Below, piece after piece: positions 20,821-29,946 of a stretch of 64,000 nucleotides of DNA; position 1 is the stretch's first letter; each line of letters opens with the position of its first letter. The position numbers and the translations under genes are program-made. The notes under the pieces are model-generated. The model did not search any database. It was not told where the DNA came from and saw only the letters and a program-made list of their open reading frames with translations. This DNA is from Nitrospirota bacterium (GTDB taxonomy: Bacteria; Nitrospirota; Thermodesulfovibrionia; Thermodesulfovibrionales; UBA6898): NCBI GenBank assembly GCA_016214855.1, contig JACRMT010000006.1, forward strand, positions 32,516 through 96,515, in the 5' to 3' direction.

Positions 20821-21471
20821 TTACCCAATGGCCTTGCTGAGTATGCTCAGAAAATCGGTCCTGGATATCTCCCTTGCTCCCAGGCTGGCGAGATGTTCTG
20901 TTCTGACCTGGCAGTCTATAAGCGTGAGCCCTTTTGGCAGCATCTGCTCGACGAAGACGGCAAAGGCAACTTTGGAGGCATTGCTTTTCCTGGCAAACAT
21001 GGACTCTCCGAAGAAAATCCTGCCGAGCATGACGCCGTAAAGGCCGCCGACGAGTTGACCTTCATACCATGCCTCAACAGAGTGGGCGTATCCTGAGGAG
21101 TGGAGGCCCGTATAAGCCCTGATCATTTCTTCTGTGATCCATGTGCCTGACTGTCCCTTGCGGTTTGCTTCTGCGCAGGCCCGCATCACCTGTTCAAAGG
21201 CTTTGTTCATCGTCACGGTAAAAAGGCCTTTTCTGATGCATTGTCTGAGGCTGCGTGAGACGTTCAGTTCCTCGGGAAAGAGCACCAGGCGGGGATCAGG
21301 AGACCACCAGAGGAGCGGGGAATCTTCAGAATACCAGGGGAAAATTCCCATGGAGTAGGCTTTCAGAAGACGCTTCTGACTGAGGTCTCCGCCGACAGCA
21401 AGCAAGCCGTCTGCCTCCGCCTGCGCAGGAGAAGGGAAAAAAAGTTTGTCAGAGAGAAGAAAAATAGACAT
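20821..21471 (-). CDS. aat: leucyl/phenylalanyl-tRNA--protein transferase
   Basis: 216 residues, normal length for Aat, which adds Leu or Phe from aminoacyl-tRNA to N-terminal Lys/Arg and so makes primary N-degrons. Family signatures are visible: GLLAVGGDLS, a YSMGIFPWYS block, WWSPDPR, the GGLYGVMLG-FFGESMF segment and an LIDCQV motif near the C terminus. It lies just downstream of clpA and clpS on the same strand; ClpS recognises the degrons Aat makes and ClpAP degrades them, so the three form a functional N-end-rule group. The start lacks a clear Shine-Dalgarno sequence. Confidence 0.95.
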   Translation of the reverse strand: MSIFLLSDKLFFPSPAQAEADGLLAVGGDLSQKRLLKAYSMGIFPWYSEDSPLLWWSPDPRLVLFPEELNVSRSLRQCIRKGLFTVTMNKAFEQVMRACAEANRKGQSGTWITEEMIRAYTGLHSSGYAHSVEAWYEGQLVGGLYGVMLGRIFFGESMFARKSNASKVAFAVFVEQMLPKGLTLIDCQVRTEHLASLGAREISRTDFLSILSKAIG

Positions 21472-21525
21472 GGCCGGCAGTGGCGGTAATGCGTGAAAGC
21501 GCTGGTGCGCTACAGCGATCGTTCA

Positions 21526-23775
21526 TCAGGAACCATAGTCAAAGATGAGTGCATCGTCCTTCAGGCCGATGGATACGCTGCCGCCTTTTCTGAGCTTTCC
21601 GAAGAGGACCTCGTCTGAAAGAATATTCTTGATCTTTTCCTGGATGAGCCTGCCCAGCGGTCTTGCGCCCTGAGACGGGTCGTATCCCCTGGCTGCCAGC
21701 CAGGTCCGCGCCTCATCCGTAAGCAGCACGGTTATTTTCTTTTTTCTCATCGAACTTCTCAGTTCGTCCATAAACTTGTCAACGACCTTCTTCATGATCT
21801 CCTGCGTCAGGGGCTTAAAGGCCAGCATCGCGTCTATGCGATTTCTGAATTCCGGACTGAACAGGTTTGTGATGGCGTCCCTGCCTTTGAGCTGCCTGTC
21901 TATGGACCTGTCGCCGAATCCGATGACCTGTCTGTCCATATCCTTTGCGCCGGCATTGGAGGTCATGATAAGGATAACGTTCCTGAAGTCGGCCTTCTTG
22001 CCGCTGTTGTCGGTCAGGGTCGCATAGTCCATGATCTGAAGCAGGATGTTGAATATGTCAGGATGCGCCTTTTCGATCTCGTCAAGGAGAAGAACAGCGT
22101 ACGGGTGCTTTCTGATCGCATCGGTGAGCAGACCGCCCTGATCAAAACCGACATATCCGGGAGGCGCGCCGATCAGGCGGGAGACCGTATGTTTTTCCAT
22201 ATATTCCGACATGTCAAAGCGAATGAACTTGACGCCCATGACCGCGGCCATCTGTTTTGAGACCTCTGTCTTGCCGACCCCGGTGGGGCCGAGAAACAGG
22301 AACGAGCCGACAGGCCTGTCAGGGCTGCCCATGCCTGCACGGATCCTCTTGATCGAAGCCACCAGTGAAGCAATTGCCTCATCCTGGCCGAAGACGACCT
22401 TCTTCAGGTCCTGATCAAGGGTCATGAGCTTTTTTACGTCTGACTGGGAGATGGTCTGCGGAGGGATCTTTGCTATCTTCGCAATGATCTTTTCGATCTC
22501 AGCGGTGCTGACCGTATGAGTGCCTGCCCTGCCGGAAAGTTTTGAGAGAGCCCCTGCTTCATCGATCACATCGATCGCTTTGTCAGGGAGGTATTTATCG
22601 TTGATATATTTTGCAGAAAGCTCGGCTGCAGCCTTGAGAGCGCCCGGTGAGTAGCGCACGTGATGAAAGTCCTCGTAATAGGACTTCAGTCCCTGGAGTA
22701 TGCTGACCGTCTCGTTAAGGGACGGCTCCTGAAGCTCCAGTTTCTGGAAGCGGCGGGAGAGTGCCCGGTCCTTCTCAAAATAGTTCTTATATTCCTCATA
22801 GGTGCTGGCGCCGATGCACCGCATCCTGCCGGAGTTGAGCACCGGCTTAAGGATGTTTGATGCGTCCATTGATCCGCCGCTCGTCGCTCCTGCGCCGACG
22901 ATGGTATGGATCTCGTCAATGAAAAGGATCGCGTCCGGAATGCGTTCGAGCGCTTTTATCGTGGCCTTGAGCCGCGCTTCGAAATCGCCGCGGTATTTTG
23001 TCCCTGCGATGAGCGCACCCATGTCGAGAGAATACATGCTGCTTTTTTTAAGAACATCAGGCACAAGACCTGACCGGATGTTCAGGGCGAGCCCTTCAAC
23101 GACGGCAGTCTTGCCGACACCCGGCTCACCCACAAGGATGACATTGTTCTTGCGCCTTCGGCAGAGCACCTGGACCATCCTTTCGAGCTCATCCTTCCTG
23201 CCGACGAGCGGATCGATCTCATTTCTGCCGGCCTTCTCTATCAGATTGACAGCATAGATCCGGAGGGGGTCTTCAGAAGGCCTTTCTTCCTGCCTTTCAT
23301 GGTCATGACCCTGCCGCTCGTGCGGAGATGGCCTGTCTGCATCTGTTTTGGCCATGCCGTGTGAAATATATTCGAGGACATCAAGACGCTGAATGCCTGC
23401 CTGGTGAAGGATATGGACTGCGTGGGACTCTTCTTCCAAAAAGATCGCGGAAAGGATATCTCCTGCGTCTGCCTCTTCTTTGCCCGCGGACTGGACATGT
23501 GTCAGCGCGCGCTGGAGCACACGCTGGAACCCGACGGTCGGCTTGGGATAGGGACTGCTCTTTGTCGAGGTCTTGTGGCAGTGCTCTGTAAAATAATCGG
23601 CAAGAGCCTTCTTGATGCCTGATATGTCGCCGCCGCAGTTCCTTACAACGTCTGCGCCGAGGTCGTCATGAAGGATCGCATAAAGGATATGTTCCACGGT
23701 CAGATATTCATGACGCTGGGAACGGGCGTCCTTGATCGTGGCCTCCATGATGAGTTCGAATTCCTTGTTGATCAT
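21526..23775 (-). CDS. clpA: ATP-dependent Clp protease ATP-binding subunit ClpA
   Basis: AAA+ unfoldase that feeds substrates to ClpP. A double Clp_N repeat covers about residues 1-145, followed by D1 with Walker A GEPGVGKT and an FIDEIHTIVGAG Walker B region, then D2 with Walker A GPTGVGKT, an LLDEIEKAHPDIFN Walker B region, and an IGF tripeptide expected for docking to ClpP. The start was set at ATG 23775, giving MINKEFELIM, because it overlaps the clpS stop as ATGA; an upstream in-frame start would add only six residues. About 749 residues, normal for ClpA rather than ClpB (no long middle coiled coil). clpP is not in the window. Confidence 0.95.
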   Translation of the reverse strand: MINKEFELIMEATIKDARSQRHEYLTVEHILYAILHDDLGADVVRNCGGDISGIKKALADYFTEHCHKTSTKSSPYPKPTVGFQRVLQRALTHVQSAGKEEADAGDILSAIFLEEESHAVHILHQAGIQRLDVLEYISHGMAKTDADRPSPHERQGHDHERQEERPSEDPLRIYAVNLIEKAGRNEIDPLVGRKDELERMVQVLCRRRKNNVILVGEPGVGKTAVVEGLALNIRSGLVPDVLKKSSMYSLDMGALIAGTKYRGDFEARLKATIKALERIPDAILFIDEIHTIVGAGATSGGSMDASNILKPVLNSGRMRCIGASTYEEYKNYFEKDRALSRRFQKLELQEPSLNETVSILQGLKSYYEDFHHVRYSPGALKAAAELSAKYINDKYLPDKAIDVIDEAGALSKLSGRAGTHTVSTAEIEKIIAKIAKIPPQTISQSDVKKLMTLDQDLKKVVFGQDEAIASLVASIKRIRAGMGSPDRPVGSFLFLGPTGVGKTEVSKQMAAVMGVKFIRFDMSEYMEKHTVSRLIGAPPGYVGFDQGGLLTDAIRKHPYAVLLLDEIEKAHPDIFNILLQIMDYATLTDNSGKKADFRNVILIMTSNAGAKDMDRQVIGFGDRSIDRQLKGRDAITNLFSPEFRNRIDAMLAFKPLTQEIMKKVVDKFMDELRSSMRKKKITVLLTDEARTWLAARGYDPSQGARPLGRLIQEKIKNILSDEVLFGKLRKGGSVSIGLKDDALIFDYGS

Positions 23776-24086
23776 GCCTTCTCCATAGAGCATTTTAGCG
23801 GGAACTCATGCTCCTGTGCAATATTGTGGACCGTGTCGATCTTTGTTTCGGCTATTTCCTTGGTGTAGATACCCGCAAGTCCCTTCCCGTTCTTGTGGAC
23901 ATGAAGCATGATCCTCGTGGCCTCGACCGCCGGCAGATGGAAGACCGTTTCGAGGATATGTATAACGAAATCCATGGTGGTATAGTCATCGTTCAGGAGA
24001 AATACGGAATATAAGGGAGGCCGTTTCAGCAACAGGTCAGCAGCTTCCTCTGATTCTTTTTCTTTAAGGGGCGTGTTCAGTGCCAT
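23772..24086 (-). CDS. clpS: Clp protease adaptor ClpS
   Basis: 104 residues. The YSVFLLNDDYTTMDFVIHIL block carries the N-degron pocket residues of ClpS, and HKNGKGLAGIYTKEIAETK is the family's second signature. ClpS delivers proteins with bulky hydrophobic N termini to ClpAP. Its stop overlaps the clpA start by ATGA, so the two are cotranslated. No Shine-Dalgarno sequence precedes the ATG; instead an extended -10 box ends 6 nt before it (see promoter entry). Confidence 0.93.
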   Translation of the reverse strand: MALNTPLKEKESEEAADLLLKRPPLYSVFLLNDDYTTMDFVIHILETVFHLPAVEATRIMLHVHKNGKGLAGIYTKEIAETKIDTVHNIAQEHEFPLKCSMEKA

Positions 24087-24092
24087 AAATTT

Positions 24093-24101
24093 ATTTTATC
24101 A
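24093..24101 (-). promoter_or_regulatory. extended -10 promoter of clpS, probable leaderless start
   Basis: On the minus strand TGATAAAAT (a TG-N extended -10) is followed by six bases and the clpS ATG. Initiation seven bases after the -10 would fall on the A of the start codon. No good -35 was found, as is common for extended -10 promoters. Confidence 0.45.
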
Positions 24102-24157
24102 CAGCCGCAGCACGTGATTCCTTACTAAAAAAGGGTACATCAAGAATGTAAAAAACA

Positions 24158-24186
24158 TTGACATGAAAGGCAGTTGGCGATAAAAT
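24158..24186 (+). promoter_or_regulatory. sigma70-type promoter of the OmpA-family gene
   Basis: Perfect -35 TTGACA (24158-24163), 17-bp spacer, -10 TAAAAT (24181-24186). It leaves a leader of about 25 nt containing AGGAGG before the ATG at 24217. Strong constitutive-looking promoter, divergent from clpS. Confidence 0.8.
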
Positions 24187-24216
24187 AGGCCAATTATAAA
24201 TTTTAGGAGGGTTCTC

Positions 24217-25221
24217 ATGAAGAAATTTGTAGTCATTGTTTTTGCCGTTGCAGCCCTCATGCTGCCTGTCATCTCTCATGCCGAGATCAAGGCCGGCAGT
24301 TTTGAGATCGGACCTTACGTGGGGCATCATATCTTTGATGAGGCCGAGGATATTCATCGGAACAGCAGCGGGGAGCGGATCGGTTTTGACAACGGCGCTG
24401 TCTATGGCCTTCGTCTCGGATATAACATCACGAACAGGTTCGGTGTTGAAGCGGCATATGACCATATTGAGCATGCAGCAGATATGGGGCATATTGATGC
24501 TCTTTACCACTTCACTCCTGAGAGGGCGTTCAATCCATTCTTTGTTGCCGGAATTGGGTACGCAAATATCAAGCCGGAGCAGAGGGATCATTACAATACT
24601 TTGATGGGCAATTTTGGTCTCGGTTTTAAATATTTCTTTAACCAGCATGTTGCACTCAGAGTTGATCTCAGGGATGTGATAACGAACATGCAGAATGTTG
24701 TGGCTACTGCGGGTCTTACCTTCTCATTTGGCGGAAAGACCCCTGCACCTGCACCAGAGCCTGCACCGGCGCCGAAGCCGACGCCTCCTCCTCCTGCTCC
24801 AGAGCCTGCACCGGCACCGGCACCTGCGCCAAAGCCTGAAGTGAAACCCGCACCTGCGCCGGTAAAGATCGTACTTGAGGATGTGCATTTTGACTTTGAC
24901 AAGGCTACGTTGACGAAAGAAGCTAAGACTATTCTGGCAAGGGATATTCAGACCCTCAAGACCAATCCATCGATCAAGGTCCAGGTCGAAGGACATACCT
25001 GTGCTCATGGCAAGGATGATTACAATATGGCCCTTGGCGAGAGACGGGCAAATGCTGTCAAGGAATATCTTGTTAAAGAAGGTATTGCTGCTGACAGGCT
25101 CACGACCATCAGCTATGGTGAGACGAGACTTGCTATGCCTGAGACGCCTACTGCAAAGAACAAGAATGCAAAAGAGGCAAAAGAGAACAGGCGTGTGCAC
25201 TTTGAGGTTATTGCAAAGTAA
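24217..25221 (+). CDS. OmpA-family outer membrane protein
   Basis: 334 residues: signal peptide (1-22, ending SHA), an eight-strand-type beta-barrel domain (about 23-170, OmpA/Opr86-like with GLRLGYNITNRFGVE), a Pro-Ala-Glu linker (about 175-215) and a peptidoglycan-binding OmpA_C domain (VHFDFDKATLT ... VEGHTCAHGKDDYNMALGERRA ... ENRRVHFEV). Anchors the outer membrane to the cell wall. Strong promoter and AGGAGG site upstream, rho-independent terminator directly downstream, so probably monocistronic and abundant. Confidence 0.92.
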   Translation: MKKFVVIVFAVAALMLPVISHAEIKAGSFEIGPYVGHHIFDEAEDIHRNSSGERIGFDNGAVYGLRLGYNITNRFGVEAAYDHIEHAADMGHIDALYHFTPERAFNPFFVAGIGYANIKPEQRDHYNTLMGNFGLGFKYFFNQHVALRVDLRDVITNMQNVVATAGLTFSFGGKTPAPAPEPAPAPKPTPPPPAPEPAPAPAPAPKPEVKPAPAPVKIVLEDVHFDFDKATLTKEAKTILARDIQTLKTNPSIKVQVEGHTCAHGKDDYNMALGERRANAVKEYLVKEGIAADRLTTISYGETRLAMPETPTAKNKNAKEAKENRRVHFEVIAK

Positions 25222-25238
25222 TTTGCTATAATACAGGC

Positions 25239-25276
25239 AACCCCTGGCTATCCAAACGGTGGCCAGGGGTTTTTTA
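25239..25276 (+). terminator. rho-independent terminator after the OmpA-family gene
   Basis: 10-bp perfect stem AACCCCTGGC (25239-25248) / GCCAGGGGTT (25262-25271), 13-nt loop, then a T-rich run. It ends only 3 nt before the first start codon of the next gene. Confidence 0.88.
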
Positions 25277-25279
25277 TTT

Positions 25280-27040
25280 ATGATGAAGAAAATTGTTTTA
25301 CTCCTTGTCCTGAGCCTCATTGCTGCCTGCGCTTTGCAGCGGGAAATAGTGCAGCCGCCTCCTCAAATAATTCCCCCATCACCACCTGTGGCAAGAAGAG
25401 AGCCTGTGCCAGTGCCAAAGCGCTACAAATCCGGTCTTGCCTGCGAGGAGAATACCTCAGCAGTCTTTAATCGAAGCGGCATCGAGATCCTGCCGTTCGT
25501 AAGACTTTCTTTTTTTGACCTTGACCATGACGGCAGGCAGGAACTGATCGCAGGCAGTAAGGACGGCTCTCTCAGACTGTATAAGAGGGACTTTTCAAGC
25601 CCGGACCGCAGGTGGGTCCTGATGAGCGGCTATTTCGACGGCATCAGGGTGGGGGCTTTTTCCGCCCCGGCTGTTGCTGACCTGGATCTTGACGGAAACC
25701 CCGAGATCATTGTGGGCACCGGCGGGTTCTCTTCAGAATCGGGAAGGGTGATTGTATTCAGGAATGCGGGAGCGCTTGATAAGCCTGTATGGCAGGAGGT
25801 CGACATGCAGGTCATTGATGTGGGTGATGACGCTGCACCGGCAGTGATCGATGTGAACGGCGACAACAAGCCTGACCTTATTGTCGGTAACTCTGTTGGC
25901 GCACTCATGCTCTACAGAAACACATCTGCCCAGGGAGTTATATCCTTTGCCAGGGATGCTGACTATTTCAAGGGGGTCAACGTCGGCATGTACGGCATGC
26001 CGGCAGCAACCGTGAGCAATAACAGGGTTATCGTTGTGGCAGGCAACAGTATGGGAAAGCTCTACCTGCTCGAAAAACTGAATGGAACTGCGTCATGGCA
26101 GAAGTCCGGACTGAAAAAGGAATTCAGTCATTTTGCGGCCCCTGCCTTTATGCAGGATCGTGAAGATCCTGTGGCAGGCCTTGTCGTATCCGATGGAAAC
26201 GGCCAGATACATTATTTCAGGAATGCAAAGGCAGATTATCGGCACTGGGAGGAGCAGACCGCTTTTCTTGCCGGAAGGATCATGCCGGGACCGGCCTGCA
26301 CGCCTGCTATGACCGAGCTTGGCAGCAAGTCCTGTATGGTGACAGGCAATATCAACGGGGAGATGAAGATCTTCGAGTTCCAGCCCAATGCCGAGAGCCT
26401 GCCATGGGCAGAGAAACCTAACTTTTTCAAGGGGATCAAGCTCTCAGGTTATGCGCGAGGCACCGTGGTCTCCTGGCAGGGACGATATTTGCTTATAACC
26501 GGTCAGCAGGACGGCTATGTTCGGGCGTTCCTTAATATGGGCACTGAGGATAACCCGGCGTGGAAAGAACAGAAGGATTTTTTCAGGGGGGTGCCAAAGA
26601 CCTTTCATGCATCGCCAACGGTCTTTGACCTCGACGGTGATGGAATGTGGGAGCTGGTCGTAGGAGACGTCGACGGAAACGTGAATGCTTATCGCATGGA
26701 GAATCTACCGTCAAATATGCCGTTCTGGACAAAGATAGAAGACGTTTTTGCCGGTGTCAGGACGGACCGCTATGCGTCACCGTCACTGGTGCATGATGAT
26801 GAGCGTATCTATCTCTTTGTGGGGCAGCAGGATGGCGGCATACGTCTCTATTCGGCGAAGATCGTGCAGAAGGGAATGCCGGTGTTTTCGCGCGAGGAGT
26901 TGTTGACCAACCTGATGGTCAACAACCACAGTTCACCATCAGTGTTCATGAATAAAGGTGTCATGGAGTTGTCTGTTGGTGATTATAACGGCAATCTCAG
27001 GCACTTCGCCTGCAAGTCGGACCGCGTCGAACTGCGCTGA
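25280..27040 (+). CDS. lipoprotein with FG-GAP/VCBS (integrin-like propeller) repeats
   Basis: Start set at the tandem ATGs 25280/25283; an upstream GTG would lie inside the terminator hairpin. The signal peptide ends in a lipobox LIAAC (Cys near residue 17), followed by a Pro-rich linker. The rest consists of repeated blade motifs of the form DLDHDGRQELI, DLDLDGNPEII, DVNGDNKPDLIVG and DLDGDGMWELVVGD, whose DxDxDG loops are the calcium-binding signature of FG-GAP/VCBS blades; about seven are visible. Predicted outer-membrane or periplasmic lipoprotein, possibly binding ligand or surface. The 3' stem arm of the preceding terminator (AGGGG) is the only candidate Shine-Dalgarno sequence. Confidence 0.82.
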   Translation: MMKKIVLLLVLSLIAACALQREIVQPPPQIIPPSPPVARREPVPVPKRYKSGLACEENTSAVFNRSGIEILPFVRLSFFDLDHDGRQELIAGSKDGSLRLYKRDFSSPDRRWVLMSGYFDGIRVGAFSAPAVADLDLDGNPEIIVGTGGFSSESGRVIVFRNAGALDKPVWQEVDMQVIDVGDDAAPAVIDVNGDNKPDLIVGNSVGALMLYRNTSAQGVISFARDADYFKGVNVGMYGMPAATVSNNRVIVVAGNSMGKLYLLEKLNGTASWQKSGLKKEFSHFAAPAFMQDREDPVAGLVVSDGNGQIHYFRNAKADYRHWEEQTAFLAGRIMPGPACTPAMTELGSKSCMVTGNINGEMKIFEFQPNAESLPWAEKPNFFKGIKLSGYARGTVVSWQGRYLLITGQQDGYVRAFLNMGTEDNPAWKEQKDFFRGVPKTFHASPTVFDLDGDGMWELVVGDVDGNVNAYRMENLPSNMPFWTKIEDVFAGVRTDRYASPSLVHDDERIYLFVGQQDGGIRLYSAKIVQKGMPVFSREELLTNLMVNNHSSPSVFMNKGVMELSVGDYNGNLRHFACKSDRVELR

Positions 27041-27138
27041 AACAGAGGTCAGCTTCGAGGTATTTTCTCTTGTTGCAGGAGAGAAAGTTTTTCATTCCGC
27101 CATGCTTTTAATTCATATTTCGTTTACAACGCCAATGG

Positions 27139-27144
27139 TATAAT
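27139..27144 (+). promoter_or_regulatory. -10 box upstream of the glutaredoxin-copA operon
   Basis: A consensus TATAAT 40 nt before the GTG start of the glutaredoxin-like gene. The -35 region is weak. It lies in the gap after the lipoprotein gene and is the best promoter candidate for the pair. Confidence 0.5.
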
Positions 27145-27183
27145 GAACACGATGTGTAACTTTTTGACAAGGATGTCCATGTC

Positions 27184-27447
27184 GTGAAAAAAGAGATCAT
27201 ACTTTACACTGCAGCCAATTGACATGACTGTCATGCACTGGAAGAGTTCCTTTCAGATAAGGGCCTGCACGTTACGGTAAAAGACGTCACGAAGGACCTT
27301 TCCGCGCGTGAGGAACTCGTGAAAAAATACGGCCGTATGGCAACGCCGACACTCGTGATCAACGACAAGGTTATCGTGGGGTTCAGGCAGAAGCAGGATG
27401 AAATAGAAAAAGAGATCGCGCTTATCAAGGGAGAAGATAATGGCTGA
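27184..27447 (+). CDS. glutaredoxin/thioredoxin-fold protein with in-frame TGA at the redox site (probable selenoprotein)
   Basis: 87 codons plus stop when the TGA at 27220-27222 is read through. The frame gives a classic small glutaredoxin: first strand ending ILYTAAN, then TGA-His-Asp-Cys (residues 13-16) where relatives have CxxC, then [24 protein letters not shown], a cis-Pro motif MATPTLVI and a C-terminal helix. TGA therefore sits exactly at the catalytic N-terminal Cys, giving a UxxC motif. Conservation continues after the TGA, and the 3' end overlaps copA by 8 bp, as expected for an intact coupled gene. A SECIS-like hairpin follows (27238-27256). Start is GTG 27184 with AAGGA about 12 nt upstream. 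Alternative: a nonsense-mutated Cys glutaredoxin. I saw no sel genes in this window. Confidence 0.75.
27238..27256 (+). promoter_or_regulatory. candidate bacterial SECIS hairpin
   Basis: Six-bp stem CTGGAA/TTTCAG (one G-U pair) with a 7-nt loop GAGTTCC whose first base is G. The loop starts 22 nt after the TGA. Known bacterial SECIS elements lie inside the coding region just after UGA, with the loop about 16-37 nt away and a G in its first positions. Hand-folded only. Confidence 0.55.
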
Positions 27448-29902
27448 AGAAGTTTCAGATACATCAAAGAGGATCGATCTGCCGATCACCGGCATGTCCT
27501 GCGCATCCTGCGCGAGCCATGTCGAGAACGCCCTGTCAGAACTAAAGGGCGTGTCGAGCGCTTCGGTGAATTATGCCGCAGAAAAGGCGACCGTGCTGTT
27601 CGATCCTTCGCAGATCACTGTCCCTGAATTTATCAGTGCCGTCATTGATCAGGGTTACGGCGTTCCCCTGTCGCGCATAACTCTGCCTGTACAGGGGATG
27701 ACCTGCGCTGCCTGTGTGTCAGCAGTCGAGAATGTGCTCAGGGAACTCGACGGTGTTATAAGCGCTGCAGTGAACTTTGCGACCGAGAAGGCGACGATTG
27801 AGTATATCCCGTCACTGGTCGGCATCCGGGACTTTAAAAATATTATCAAAGAGGCCGGGTACGAGGTCGTTGAGGCTGAGCAGGGCGAAGATATCGTTGA
27901 GAAGGAGCAGAAGGAGCGGGAGAGGGCATATAAAGAGCTGAAGACAAAAGTGATCATCGGTGCAGTCCTGGCTGTCCCGCTCATGCTGCTGATGCAGTGG
28001 AACCATATCTTCAGCCACGGATTTCATATCCCTATGCAGTTCAATCATCTGATCCAGCTTGTTCTTGCAACACCGGTGCAGTTCTGGATCGGCAGGCATT
28101 TCTATACGGGGGCACTTGCCGCTGCCCGCCACCGGACAACGAACATGAATACGCTGATAGCCATCGGCACTTCATCTGCGTATCTGTACAGCATTGTCGC
28201 CACCTTCTTCCCGGAGCTCTTTGCGATCAAGGGATACTCGGCTGAGGTCTATTTCGATACCTCGGCAACGATCATCGTGCTGATCCTGCTCGGCAGGCTT
28301 TTCGAGGCCCGCGCCAAAGGCCAGACCTCAGAGGCGATCAAGAAGCTGATCGGGCTTCAGGCAAAGACAGCCCGCGTCATAAAGGATGGCAGGGAGACGG
28401 ACGTCCCGATCGAGGATGTCGAGATGGGCGATATCATGCTTGTGAGACCTGGCGAAAAGATACCCGTTGATGGCGTCATCAAAGACGGCTATTCCTCGGT
28501 GGACGAGTCCATGGTAACAGGCGAATCGATCCCTGTTGAAAAAAATGCCGGAGCGCAGGTGATCGGCGGAACGATCAACAAGACCGGTTCTTTCCGGTTT
28601 GAGGCGGTAAAGGTGGGCAGGGAGACAATGCTCTCCCATATCATCGAGATGGTCCAGTCAGCGCAGGGATCCAAGCCGCCTATTGCGCGGCTGGCTGATG
28701 TCATTGCATCCTATTTCGTGCCTGCAGTTATCGGCATTGCCGCGCTGACTTTTGCAGTCTGGTATTTTTTCGGGCCGGCGCCTGCATTTACCTATGCTGT
28801 CCTGAACTTTATCGCCGTGCTGATCATCGCCTGTCCCTGTTCGCTTGGTCTTGCTACGCCGACATCCATAATGGTCGGCACAGGCAAGGGCGCAGAGAAC
28901 GGTATCCTGATCAGGAGCGGCGAGGCTCTTGAAAAAACTCACAAGATAACGGCGATTGTGTTTGATAAGACAGGAACGCTCACCAAAGGACGGCCTGAGG
29001 TGACGGATATGATTGCGAAGGGCATGGAAGAAAAAGATCTGCTTTTTTACGCAGCCTCTGCGGAGAAGGGTTCTGAGCATCCCTTGGGCGAATCGATCAT
29101 AAAGAAGGCGCAGGAGACGGGCTTGGCTATCGCAGATCCTGAGCAGTTTCAGGCGGTCCCGGGACATGGCATCAAGGCAGTTATTCGGGGACGGGCGGTG
29201 CTCCTCGGCAACCTGAAATTTATGAAGGATGAGGGTGTTGATCTGACGGCATTGACCGCTGAATCGGACACGCTCTCGCTGCAGGGAAAGACCCCGATGT
29301 TTGTGAGCGTTGATAGCGCTGCTGCGGGGATCATTGCCGTTGCGGACACGCTCAGGGCGGAATCTGTGGCGGCAGTGAAGCAGCTCCATGCCCTTGGTAT
29401 TGAGGTTGTGATGATCACCGGCGATAATAAGCGCACCGGCGAGGCAATAGCAAGACAGGCAGGCATAGACAGGGTGCTGGCTGAGGTGCTGCCGCAGGAC
29501 AAGGCTGCTGAGGTGAAGAAACTCCAGGCAGAGGGTAAGGTCGTTGCGATGGTCGGAGACGGTATTAACGATGCTCCTGCGCTTGCCCAGGCAGACGTTG
29601 GCATTGCGATCGGCACCGGAACTGACGTTGCGATGGAGGCTTCTGACATTACGCTCATAGCGGGCAACATCAAGGGAGTGGTCACAGCAATAGCGCTCTC
29701 AAAGGCAACTATGAGGAACATCAAACAGAACCTCTTTTGGGCCTTTGCGTACAATGTCATTCTCATTCCCGTTGCAGCGGGTGTGCTCTTCCCTTTCTTC
29801 GGCATACTCCTGAATCCGATGCTTGCTGCAGGGGCCATGGGCTTTTCATCGGTCACGGTCGTGACGAATGCCCTGCGATTGAGAAGGTTCAAACCAGCGT
29901 GA
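27440..29902 (+). CDS. copA: copper-translocating P-type ATPase
   Basis: 820 residues, PIB-1 type. Two N-terminal HMA domains carry GMSCASC (Cys21, Cys24) and GMTCAAC (Cys89, Cys92). The core has the TGES actuator motif, the transmembrane CPC (465-467) in [11 protein letters not shown], the DKTGTLT phosphorylation site (Asp509), an SEHPLG (HP) nucleotide-binding motif and [12 protein letters not shown]. The CPC plus CxxC pattern points to Cu(I) efflux across the inner membrane. SD GGAGAAG precedes the ATG, which lies inside the end of the upstream glutaredoxin-like gene; a thiol/selenol redox partner could keep copper or the HMA cysteines reduced (inference). Confidence 0.95.
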   Translation: MAEEVSDTSKRIDLPITGMSCASCASHVENALSELKGVSSASVNYAAEKATVLFDPSQITVPEFISAVIDQGYGVPLSRITLPVQGMTCAACVSAVENVLRELDGVISAAVNFATEKATIEYIPSLVGIRDFKNIIKEAGYEVVEAEQGEDIVEKEQKERERAYKELKTKVIIGAVLAVPLMLLMQWNHIFSHGFHIPMQFNHLIQLVLATPVQFWIGRHFYTGALAAARHRTTNMNTLIAIGTSSAYLYSIVATFFPELFAIKGYSAEVYFDTSATIIVLILLGRLFEARAKGQTSEAIKKLIGLQAKTARVIKDGRETDVPIEDVEMGDIMLVRPGEKIPVDGVIKDGYSSVDESMVTGESIPVEKNAGAQVIGGTINKTGSFRFEAVKVGRETMLSHIIEMVQSAQGSKPPIARLADVIASYFVPAVIGIAALTFAVWYFFGPAPAFTYAVLNFIAVLIIACPCSLGLATPTSIMVGTGKGAENGILIRSGEALEKTHKITAIVFDKTGTLTKGRPEVTDMIAKGMEEKDLLFYAASAEKGSEHPLGESIIKKAQETGLAIADPEQFQAVPGHGIKAVIRGRAVLLGNLKFMKDEGVDLTALTAESDTLSLQGKTPMFVSVDSAAAGIIAVADTLRAESVAAVKQLHALGIEVVMITGDNKRTGEAIARQAGIDRVLAEVLPQDKAAEVKKLQAEGKVVAMVGDGINDAPALAQADVGIAIGTGTDVAMEASDITLIAGNIKGVVTAIALSKATMRNIKQNLFWAFAYNVILIPVAAGVLFPFFGILLNPMLAAGAMGFSSVTVVTNALRLRRFKPA

Positions 29903-29946
29903 TTGATGCGAAAACCGCTTGAGCCTGATATTTGTATAGCTACTGA

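Noticed and set aside
24724..25320. 198-codon minus frame opposite the OmpA gene
   Set aside because: Arginine-rich artefact of the Pro-Ala repeat on the other strand.
27184..27222. Treating the TGA at 27220 as a normal stop of a 12-codon peptide
   Set aside because: The frame continues as a full glutaredoxin fold with its cis-Pro motif and a coupled 3' end; a plain stop does not explain this, although a nonsense mutation remains possible.
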